Of a stretch of DNA of 64,000 nucleotides, positions 52,990-62,462 are shown one piece after another. Origin of the DNA: Pollenia angustigena. Lineage: Eukaryota; Arthropoda; Insecta; Diptera; Polleniidae. The position numbers and the translations under genes are program-made. The notes beneath the pieces are model-generated. The model was given only the letters and a program-made list of their open reading frames with translations, was not told the DNA's origin and did not search any database. Each line of letters begins with the position of its first letter. The first letter of the stretch is position 1. The DNA is taken from assembly GCA_930367215.1 (NCBI GenBank), contig OV884059.1:241055803-241119802 (forward strand), read 5' to 3'.

Positions 52990-53380
52990 ATTTAAAAAAT
53001 AATTTATAAAATTATTATTCTTGACAAAAACATATTTTTTTAGTTGTTTTGAAATAAATTTTCAATTAAAATATTAATTAAATAACAAAAAAACTTCATT
53101 GATTTTTTCGCTTAAAATAAAGTAATTTAATCATGTAGAACTGTTGTTGGTAATTGTTAAAAATTTAGCTATATTAATAAAATCAATTAACACATTGCTT
53201 GAATTGGTTAAGTTTTTGATAATTTTTTTAATTAAATTGACAAAAAAAATCACAATTTTAAATTTTTACAATTTTTAGTAATCAACTTAATCATTTTGGT
53301 AATAGGTGCAAAATCAAAAAATTGTGGCTTGGTTCTATGAATTTGCTGATTAGAGATTATTTTTAATTTTTTTTGTGTAC
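52990..53380 (-). mobile_element. Partial MITE with CACAGAAAAAATT-type end
   Basis: TTTTTAGTTGTTTTGAAATAA, CATTTTGGTAATAGGTGCAAAA and the end ATTTTTTTTGTGTAC match the complement of 39429-39910; the other terminus is lost. Confidence 0.6.
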
Positions 53381-53469
53381 TTAATAAGCAATAATAAAAA
53401 CAAAAAACTTTTTATGAAGCTGTCTTTTAATTCTACTCACTTTGCCGTCCTAATTTAACTTATCGATAA

Positions 53470-54148
53470 TAGTGCTGGGATACTTTCGATATTTTCTACT
53501 ATCGATATCTATCGATAGCTCAGATTCCACTATCGATATATCGATATTACTATCGACTGAATGTTTGTACTTAAGTATGAAAACTTTAACTATTTTTTTA
53601 TCAGGCTACAGTTCGTTGTTTTCATCACTTTATTGAACATAAGAGACGTAAGTATGTACGCACGTTATTTTAGATGACAGTTTTAATAAATTGTGTTGCT
53701 AATAAGCACCTTTCTGAAGGAAAAAAAGTAACAGGGATTATAGGATATTTATTGCAAATTTAGATAATTTTCTAAATTGGATTTAATAATCTAGATAATT
53801 TAGTGGACTTTTCCTCTAACGGGTGTTCATTGTTTTATTCCATGCTTGCAATTGCATTTTTATTTGAATTTTTTTTTCACTATGAAAATATCTGACATTT
53901 CAGTCAATATGTCAGCAGTAAAAATCTATACCACCTGCCATTCTTGTTGTTTGTATTAATTGCTGTAATTCTGCGCGAATTAATAATAGCAAGTAAAAAC
54001 TTGCGGCAAAAAACTATGTGTTTATAGCTGCTGTAACATGTATTTTAAATAATTATAATATCGATATTGATTGTTTTCATATCCGTATTTTCAATAGTTA
54101 AAGACTATCGATAGTATCGATAGTACTATCGATAGTTTTCCAGCACAA
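53470..54148 (-). mobile_element. hAT element, TATCGATA family, copy 3
   Basis: TAGTGCTGGGATACTTTCG and CGATAGTTTTCCAGCACAA are terminal repeats flanked by the perfect 8-bp duplication ATCGATAA (53462-53469 and 54149-54156). Both ends are packed with ATCGATA. The interior contains a decayed reversed copy of the transposase C-terminal segment seen at 39244-39380. Confidence 0.85.
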
Positions 54149-54186
54149 ATCGATAATACCTTCCTGTACTCTTAATATAAGATCAA

Positions 54187-54374
54187 AGGTTCAACCATTA
54201 AAAGTCGCTCAAATGTACTTAAGAAAACAAAAACCAAATAAAAAACATTTGATTCCTTACGGAATGTGCGATTAGATTCGCACCTTGCTTGAGCAAAAAG
54301 TTTCCTAAAGTTCAATATGGTTTGCCTCATATAATTTACATGTATTCGCAAATTTGCTTAAGCCAACTTAAGCC
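54187..54374. mobile_element. PIF/Harbinger-like MITE (AGGCCCAACC family), partial reversed copy
   Basis: ATTCCTTACGGAATGTGCG, ATTAGATTCGCACCTTGC, CATATAATTTACATGTATTC and GCTTAAGCCAACTTAAGCCT match copy 2 on the opposite strand; one end is deleted. Confidence 0.65.
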
Positions 54375-55299
54375 TTAATTCTTGTTGTACTGGAATTGAA
54401 CATACTTATGAAACAAATCAATCAGCAAAAAGCTAAGAAAAGTTTTTGCTCAAAACTTTTTAATTTAGCTCCCTTTGTGGATTTTTTTCTACATGCGAGC
54501 GTTTAAAACATGGAACGTGCTGTGCTCAAAAATCAATATCATTGTTTTTGTTTAACTCACTGCAAAGCACAAACCAAAAAGACTGCAAACGTTATGTTTT
54601 GTTCATTCTCGTACTCTGATTTGACACACATACAGTAAAAAAAAAAATTGTAAAGATAATTATTATTCAAAATACACTACAGTAAAGAGCACAGCCGAAT
54701 ATCACACTCTTGCTTATTTTTGTTCTAGTTTTAGTTATGCTAATATTATTCACAAAGTGACAGTCATTAGATTAAAATTTCCAATAAAACAAATACATTT
54801 GATGGGAGGAAATAGAAACGTGGTACAATTATTTGATACCCCTACCACTTCAATACTTGACAGCTGATTGAGTAGGCGTATAAGCATGTATGTATATTGT
54901 TTATTTCGTCGTTTGATAAATTTCTATAAATTTATAAGCAACAGAATCCATAATAAAAGGGGTGGTGTTGAAAGTAGAGTTCTCCAAGACGACATATCAA
55001 GGCAAATAGATTTAAGTTCTATTTTTAAATTTAATGAGAAAACAAATATACTTGTGAATGAAAGAAATTATTAATCGATATGAACTTCAGTTGTTTAAAT
55101 TCAGACAGACTATAATAAAAACGTGCTTAACAATTATTTAAACTTTAATAAAAACGACTTAAATTTCTGATTGAAAGAACTTAATTGATATTGATAGATA
55201 TTTCTCTTAATTTATTTAAGTATTTTTCTCTTTAAATTGTAAGACCAAGTGTTTAAAAATTTCTTGTATAGATTTAACTTACATACAATATATTTCAAC
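54375..55299. other. AT-rich non-coding sequence
   Basis: The 68-residue frame at 54868-55074 has no recognised motif. Nothing else seen. Confidence 0.4.
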
Positions 55300-55301
55300 T
55301 A

Positions 55302-55695
55302 AAGGGTATTTTTTAAGCCCAATTAAACTCATGAAAGAGTACGCTGTCAAATGAACTTTCATACTGTGCTCACTTTTTGACATTTCACTAGCGAACAATT
55401 CTAACAAATTATTCAAATTTACTTTGAAAATCAATCATCGATTCGTGCAACTTATAGACGACTTACTGATATTTAAAATGAACCATTTAATGTGGTTTAA
55501 GCGCTGATGCCATTATCGTTTTTTGTTTGTAAGAAAATTTGACAAAAAATTCACTTCGGAAAGAACATTCGCGGTAAAGATGTGCCAGAAATAATTTTTA
55601 AATAGAAGGCCCATGAAATTACCTGTTTAATAATATTTAGTTTATATGTTATTTATTTACAATTTAAAGTTCTATCGAACCTAAAAAACACCCTT
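55302..55695. mobile_element. Tc1/mariner-like non-autonomous element
   Basis: AAAGGGTATTTTTTAAGCCC and, on the other strand, AAAGGGTGTTTTTTAGGTTC are terminal repeats flanked by TA (55300-55301 and 55696-55697). The 394-bp interior shows no readable transposase. Confidence 0.65.
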
Positions 55696-55734
55696 TAAGG
55701 TAAAATCGTTTGCTTTGTATTGCTATCAACTCGG

Positions 55735-55790
55735 TATAAAAGCAAAAAGTAAAAGTTTCCGTTGTGGTATTAAATGCCAGTAATCATGTT
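55735..55790 (+). promoter_or_regulatory. Weak Pol II promoter candidate
   Basis: TATAAAAGC at 55735 in the context CTCGG-TATAAAAG is a good TATA box. A TCCGTT, close to the insect initiator, lies about 25 bp downstream, and CAA-rich DNA resembling a fly 5' untranslated region follows to about 55950. No downstream gene was found, so this may be fortuitous. Confidence 0.25.
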
Positions 55791-56316
55791 GCTAGAGTCG
55801 TTGCAAAAAGATTAAACCAACAATTACAAGAAGCAGGTGTCCTGAGATTAAAGAAAAACATATACATATAAACATTCATACATACACACGCCATTTGATT
55901 TAAGCAAACACAAACAACAACGGCATTTCGAAGACAAACGACAAGAACTTAAAATAATTGCACAAAATTGATTAAATGTAACTAAATCGTAAAGAAAAAG
56001 TACTTAAATTCTTCAATCAATCTTTAAAATGAGTGTTGTCAACAGTATAACAATGAGCATTTGAAAACAACCAGAGGATTATTTTGCAATTAAAGACAAA
56101 CAGAAGTTCGTTAATTATTTGCTTGTTATTAAAATAAAAAGATTCACCGTTTTTGTGAACATTAAAGAAAACTGTAATTTAATATTATTTACTTGAAATA
56201 AGAGTAAATAAATGCCGACGTTCAAGTTGATAAGTTTAACAGAGATTAGAATTTATATTTACTTAACGACAGATTAATAACACTTATACGTTGGTTGTGC
56301 AAGTCTTTAAATGTTT
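55791..56316. other. Non-coding sequence
   Basis: CAA-rich at about 55890-55950; no open reading frame of note. Confidence 0.35.
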
Positions 56317-56324
56317 ACCGAAAA

Positions 56325-56512
56325 CAGGGTTTGAAAAACTGCAATCGAAACCAAAAACTGTGGAACTTTGCGCATTTTGAGTGGATTTGACTACGATTTT
56401 TTACATATATGAATCAGAAGTAAAAGCAATAGTTCTTTTTTTGCCCAATGACACATAAAGAGTTGGAAGAAATAACAATTTTTCTACTTTGACTGCAGTC
56501 TTTTAAACGCTG
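56325..56512. mobile_element. hAT-type MITE (CAGGGTT..ACTGCAGTC), copy 3, perfect duplication
   Basis: CAGGGTTTGAAAAACTGCAA to GACTGCAGTCTTTTAAACGC TG, 188 bp. ACCGAAAA flanks both ends exactly (56317-56324 and 56513-56520), establishing this family as hAT-like. Confidence 0.85.
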
Positions 56513-56520
56513 ACCGAAAA

Positions 56521-57440
56521 TGTTAATCCCAATTAGAGAAACTCCTTTGGTCAATATTATATTAAGGATACTAGGGTGTTTAGTCGATGAATTCTTTTTC
56601 GATTAATCGAAAAATTTTAGACGATTTATTGATCGAATAATTAAAAATTGCTAATTCGATTAAAGGATTAATCGAAGAATTTATACCGATAACTCGAATA
56701 ATAATAATAATATATAGAAGACCGGGTCGACCTCCAGTCACCCCCTAGAATGAAAGATATGTCAATGAAGTTTCTAAAACAGGAAAAAAATTTTTTTGCC
56801 GCGCCCCAAAATACAGCACTTTTGGTTTTTTATATGTAGCGCTGCCATTTAAAGTCCGATCTCATCATATCGCATATCGTTGTTCATGGCTTGAAAGTGG
56901 CTTCATTTTTGTCTTTGGTGACTTTTCAATCCGACCTGAAATTCTGGGCGCCACTTATGCCATCTCGGATCCTTCCCCCAAATGTCCAATTTTTTTAACG
57001 GTCCAAGAAAGTCCTTATAAAACCTCGTATGTATAGCTTTTCATATTCTCACTTTAATGCCACGCCTCCAAATTAAGACCCTTTTTTTCTTTTTCACATA
57101 CATACTACATTAAACCAAGTAGAAGCGAATACAAATCAAAAAAAAATTTTATCAGTCACGCCCTAGAATAAAAGGTATATACATTAAGTTTGAAAAACTT
57201 TAAAAAAATTACTGCCCTTTTTGTTTTATATTTAAACGTTTATAAACAATAAACATAAGGAATATTTTTGAAATTTAAAAAAAGATGGAAAAAATTATTA
57301 AATAACATTTTTTTCCTCCAAAACATATTTTTCTTTTCATCCGACATTTTAAGCGTCTGTTCGGTTTGAATTCACGTTTAAAGTGTGTGGGTGCTTGAAG
57401 AGTAACGCCAATACATGCATCAAAAAATTGACAACATTAA
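56521..57440. other. Non-coding sequence with one repeat terminus and a less AT-rich block
   Basis: 56579-56720 (TAGGGTGTTTAGTCGATG, then TCGATTAATCG clusters) resembles the terminus of the 1138-2710 element. The block at about 56730-57070 is less AT-rich, and CCCTAGAAT-AAAGAT/GTAT is repeated near 56741 and 57160; I recognise no coding domain in it. Confidence 0.45.
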
Positions 57441-57627
57441 TTTGCACCAGTATACAAATTAACAATATCAATTTAACTTTTAATTTACTTGATTAAACGT
57501 TTAATTCACTTGATTAAACGTTTAATTCACTTGATTAAACTTTTAATTCACTTGATTAAATTTTTAATTAAAACTGATTTTATTTTTGATTAATGCGTTT
57601 ACTGGTGCAAAATTTTTTCTGTGAAGA
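57441..57627. mobile_element. Small element with TTTGCACCAGT ends and a 21-bp array
   Basis: TTTGCACCAGTATAC and GTTTACTGGTGCAAA are inverted repeats. Between them TTAATTCACTTGATTAAACGT is repeated about four times (57479-57565), period 21 bp. Confidence 0.65.
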
Positions 57628-57676
57628 GATTTTTAATCCTGCATTTAATTAAGACTATCCCTCTTATGGAAAAAAT

Positions 57677-57889
57677 CAGCGTTTAAAAAACTGCAGTCAA
57701 AGTAGAAAAACCGCCATTTCATCCACTTCTTCTTTTGTCACTGATAAAAAAAAAAACTGTTGCTTTCACTTTTGAGTAATCAAATATAAAAAGTCGGTGT
57801 CAAACCAACTCAAAAATCGAAAAGTTGTACACAAATTTTCGTTTTTTATTCGACAGTTTTAGGTTTCGACTGCAGTTTTTTGAACCCTG
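57677..57889. mobile_element. hAT-type MITE (CAGGGTT..ACTGCAGTC), copy 4, reversed
   Basis: It begins CAGCGTTTAAAAAACTGCAG and ends CTGCAGTTTTTTGAACCCTG; flanks GAAAAAAT and GATAAAAT agree at seven of eight positions. Confidence 0.75.
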
Positions 57890-57897
57890 GATAAAAT

Positions 57898-59629
57898 ATT
57901 TGAATATTTTAAGAATTTTATTGCAAAGTACTTAAATAGGACGACTAACAATGCAGTTCGTTGCCTTGTTCAAACATGGTTTGTACAAGTGGTGGTAAGA
58001 ACTACAGAAATCTACTATTTGCAATGCTTTCCAAAAGCAAGTTTTCGTATTGAGACAAATTTGAATAGACAATAAAAAATACCAGAAATTCTATGAACAA
58101 AATAGTTCACATGGATGACAAGTGCCTTTAGCAAAAGGAATTCTTATGCAACCCTAAATTGATTTCAAAATATTAAAGTATTCTATGATAATTTTGATAA
58201 ATTATCTCCTCGACAATAGCGAGTGAATACACAAAAGAAATTTCAATTAAGCTTAAGGAAGAAAGTATTGCACTGGCTAATTTATTAAGAACCGTATTAT
58301 TCTGATAGATAACTTAATTTAAAAAGGGGGCCAAGAGTTCTCAACAATGTCAAACTCTTTATTTCTGCTAAAAGCTGACAGAATTTGGTAAATTTTAATG
58401 ATGACTACTGAATGTTATAATAGAAATTAAGTTCGTTCACTTATTTTAAAAACAAAATTAAGATCTAAAACTAACAAGAGTTTGTTATAAGAGTTTAACA
58501 TAAAAACATTCACTTAACATAAAATAGCTTTTCAGCTTAAATTGCTTTCATATTTAATCATAAATGATTGTACAGGCCTGCGAAATTACAGTTTTTTCGA
58601 AACTTTATTTATATGATTCATAGCACATTACATTTGCGAGATACCGGTACATTTGTGTTTTTCGATACACACTTCCCATTTCAGGCACCATCCAGAGTGA
58701 AATGCTGGTTTAATTGAAAAACAAAAATTCCTTTAATACATATACAAAAATAAGCGATACTAAGCGATACTAAGCTCAGTACCAACATGAAATTTTCGCA
58801 TTTAATTACCAGAGATCTGTAATGATTTCTTTAATGTGAAAAGGTAAACGCATTCATATTTATTGCAATGTTATCAAACCTCATATCTACTCGGAAGTTT
58901 AATGCTACTCATCGTACTCAACTAAACAACATTAATTACGTGGCTAATTTAGATTCAAATCACACTTAAGTATGATTCGAATTCGAACTAATTGTAAGCA
59001 AGCCTGCTTGAGTTGTCCCCGAAATAGCAAAGTGACGATTTGACGTTTACATTTTCCTAATGTTATATGATGCGCTTGTTATGGGGTGGTGTGTTCGCTT
59101 TGTTGTGTTTAAACGGTAGATGGATAAGCTTAATACGCTGTCCAGACCTTCCATTTTTATGTTTGCTCAATAACAAAGCGATGGCAGAATTAGCAATGCA
59201 CAATTGTTTATGTTCTTCGATATGGGTAAAACGTATGGCAAGAAAACCCACACAAAAAGCAACAATCACAATCAAGATGGCGTTTTTTATTCGGCAATAC
59301 AGCAGTGATGTTAGATAACGTTTAAACAACTCTGTTTTAACAAGAACAAAACATGGACAACAGCAGTCTTTACTATGCAAATTCTTGTGTTCACAAGAAA
59401 TTGTTTGCTATTTTAACATAGCGATGGCTAGTCAAGACGGCATGTAATGAGTTGAATTATACCAAGTTCAATATTGTGTTCTTAAACGAACGTGTTTAAG
59501 ATTAAATCACATCAAAATGGGAATATTACCCATAACAAAACACTTCAAATTGAAATGATTACGACTAAATCACTTCATTAATCACACAGAATCCTCTGAA
59601 CATACCTCAAACTGAGTATAATGTAGAAC
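57898..59629. other. Non-coding sequence
   Basis: About 1.7 kb. Overlapping open frames on both strands at 59063-59380 (105 and 83 residues) encode nothing I recognise. The minus-strand one has a hydrophobic stretch (NAILIVIVAFCVGFLAIRF) but no supporting context, so neither is called a gene. Confidence 0.4.
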
Positions 59630-59660
59630 CAGGCGCGGATTCAGGGGGGAGGGGGGAAAT
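59630..59660 (+). mobile_element. Candidate 5' terminus of a hAT element
   Basis: CAGGCGCGGATTCAGGGGGG resembles the CAG-GGGCGGATCCAGG-type terminus of some hAT transposons and lies just upstream of the pseudogene at 59757. The matching 3' terminus was not found. Confidence 0.5.
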
Positions 59661-59756
59661 TTCCTTATTATATATAAAATTATAAAAATGTGTTTTGTTT
59701 ATTTCGATAATACAAGAATACCTATTAATATTATTTTTTTTTAATGTACAAAACTT

Positions 59757-60990
59757 TTGGAAATCCCAGCAAGGTTTTTTTTTATTAAATCTCTAACGAA
59801 ATTTTCAATAAGTATCCAAATCTTAAGGGAAGAATTTTTTGGCTTTGTTGTAAACGCATTTGAGGAGCCTTCACAGGATATTGATAATGACGCTGATGGG
59901 TCAATTGATGCGAAGGCACTATCATCAATAGTTCTTAAAACTTTGACAACTTTTGGTCTTGACCTAAAAAATTGTGTAGGAGTTGGAACTGACAGGTGTC
60001 CTTTGATGTCAGCAGAAAATGGAGCTGTTAAAAAATTCTGGAAGCCGCGACAAATCTGAAACAAACGCCTTGCTATTTCCATAAATCAAACAACTCAATT
60101 TCTAAAAGAAATAAAGTGCCATTAGTACAAAAAGTTGTATCATTTGTTAAAGAAACGATAAAATTTTTTAAATATAATCATCCCAGGCAAAACACAGTCT
60201 TAGTAAAGTATTTGGGAGCCAAACTCTCTACATTATGCGACACAAGGTGGACCGTCAAGACTCAGCTTTACACTTTGCAACAAGGAATAAACATATTAAG
60301 TATTATACCTTTTGTAACACAGCCACTTAGTATCATTTTACAAAAGCACGATATAGATCTTCAAAAAGGATCAAGCCTTATCAAAACTTTAATCATGTGC
60401 CTTGAAGAAAAAAGAAATAAAGCCGAAGAACAATTTAAACGGATTTTTGAAAAAGCTAAAGTTATTTTCGTTCAAATCGAGGTTCCAATCTAAAAGACAA
60501 GATTTGAACGAAATAATTACATCCAAAATATTGAAGACTTCCACCGAGTTGTAGGTTTCATTCCTCTGATTGAATTTATTTTCGAAGATCTCAAAACACC
60601 TTTTCCAATAGAAATCCTTAATGTGAACATACCAAAAGTCATATACATATACAAAACATTAAAAATCACAACTCGAGATAAATACCTACTAACATCTTAA
60701 CTTGAACCTGAACTGTAGCAGTGGCAACAAACATGGAAAATATCTGAAAATCTCTCATAAAACGTTGTAGATGCTTTAATCAACTGTGATGAAGGATCTA
60801 CCCAAATCTAAGAATAATATTTCAAAATTTCGTTTCAATGCTCGTCATTAATGCTACGAGCGAGAGGTCATATCCTACCCTTCGTCGAATAAAAACATGG
60901 CTAAGATCAACAAAGACAGATATAGACTGTACTATCTAAATTTGCCTCACAAGGAAATCGTAAATTGCTTATTTAAAAAGACTAGATTAT
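59757..60990 (+). pseudogene. hAT transposase pseudogene, ZMYM1-like lineage
   Basis: Three zones are recognisable. At 59823-60058, REEFFGFVVNAFEEPSQDI, then KTLTTFGLDLKNCVGVGTDR and SAENGAVKKFW: the RNase H-like core around the second catalytic aspartate, where the usual GTDGC reads GTDRC. At 60107-60480, PLVQKVVSFVKETIKFFKYN, RQNTVLVKYLGAKLSTLCDT, RWTVKTQLYTLQQGINILS: the region ending in the conserved TRW. At about 60810-60990, out of frame, a relic of the dimerisation domain including LRRIKTWLRSTKTDIDC. The N-terminal zinc finger and first catalytic residue are missing and several stops and shifts occur. The 113-residue minus frame at 59741-60082 is its antisense. Confidence 0.8.
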
Positions 60991-61709
60991 TTTAATTTAC
61001 ATTGAATATTTTATTTAACCTGATTGTTGAGTTTTTTTTAATATAATATACAAAAGCAATACCTTTTAATAAACTTTAAAGAACAAATTTGTTTTTGTAT
61101 CGTGTTCAGATATACCTTTTTTATTGAGTCAATATTCGGTTTATTGACATAATTATCTTTCTGTTCACACATACTCAATTTAGCTCACTCAATTAGCAAT
61201 TAGCAATTAACTTGGCAAAATGTAAACAACATTTGACATCTTTAAAGAAAAAACAAAATAAACATCTGGCTTTTGTGCAGACCTAATGGATGGACCTTTG
61301 TTTTTGTTGTTTTGTTGTTGGCAAAAAATGTCAAAACACTTTGTTTAGTGAGTTGCGTTTTACTCACTAAACACACTTGCGACTGTGCACTGCAGTGTTG
61401 CATTTTAATTTTACTCAATATTTATAATAATTTCATATTAATTGAGCAATAACTAAATTGCAATTTTGTATGGATAGTTGAGCTTAATAATAGCATTTAT
61501 TGCGTAAAACTCAATTAAGGTGCATATCTGAACATCTGCTTTCACACGTCTCAACTGTTATGCTTTTAGGTGAGAGAAAAAAGGGGGTTGGTACGGAGAT
61601 GCCTGTACTTGGTCAGTACGCTTTGTGTTTTTATTTGTTGGTATATGGATAACGATGGCTGCGTGTAATTATATTGGCATCTTTAAAAGGCAATCGTGTT
61701 AATTCAGAC
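60991..61709. other. Non-coding sequence
   Basis: 61210-61300 (AAAATGTAAACAACATTTGAC, AATAAACATCTGGCTTTTG) repeats sequence near 11524-11600. Otherwise nothing. Confidence 0.45.
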
Positions 61710-61712
61710 TAA

Positions 61713-62112
61713 AGGCAGAATTAGTCTTTACTTTCTGTTCTGTTACGAATCAGCTGATTTGTTTCTGTTATTACAAAACCTATGAAATTGATTAGTTTTT
61801 CTGTTCTGTTGCGGTTCAGTTTGTTAAAATCAAAAACTTGTTAAGTAATTGTAAGCGACAGCAAAATAAATAATAAAAAAGTCATATTTATATTCAAATA
61901 AACTTTTTTTTTTGATTTTAAGAATTCATAAAATTTAGTTTCTTCAAATTTATGTGCATTAAAGTGATTGAAAAAAAAACAATGGACGGTGCAAAACTAA
62001 TAAATTTGTCATAAATGGCTAATAAGTTGCTACAGAAAAAGTAACTATTACCATTTCGTAACAGAACGGCACGGAACAGAACAGAAACAGAAAGTTAAGA
62101 CTAACTGAGCCT
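61713..62112. mobile_element. MITE with AGGCAGAATTAGTCTTTAC ends, copy 2, TAA duplication
   Basis: AGGCAGAATTAGTCTTTACT and AAGTTAAGACTAACTGAGCCT bound 400 bp with TAA at 61710-61712 and 62113-62115. Reversed relative to 19574-19953. The TAA duplication and AGGC end suggest PIF/Harbinger. Confidence 0.75.
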
Positions 62113-62115
62113 TAA

Positions 62116-62462
62116 GTTTAATAAATATTTTCTTAAGTTATTAATCAGGCTGAGGGTATGTATACATACATATATGAATTAAACATACTTGAGATGGTAT
62201 TAATATAATATCGACGTTGGACTCATAATTTTCTATAATAGACTTATAAATCAACGTTGTGGTATATATAAGTATATCACAGTAGTTGAATTTTATTTAT
62301 GTCTACTCAGTCATATTTAAAATTTCATGAGTGACTATGGGCAGCGAAAAAACAATTGATTGTAGAACTCTGGTGTGCAAGCCAGGCATGCTGCGGCTTA
62401 AAATTTTTGTAATCAAATGGACTACAACAAAATTATAAAACAATATATTTTATTATTAATTG
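62116..62462. other. AT-rich non-coding sequence
   Basis: Nothing recognised before the LINE tail. Confidence 0.4.

Noticed and set aside
54868..55074. 68-residue open frame
   Set aside because: No recognised motif; length is compatible with chance in this composition.
59063..59380. Overlapping open frames on both strands (105 and 83 residues)
   Set aside because: No recognisable domain on either strand, only a generic hydrophobic stretch, and no supporting neighbours.
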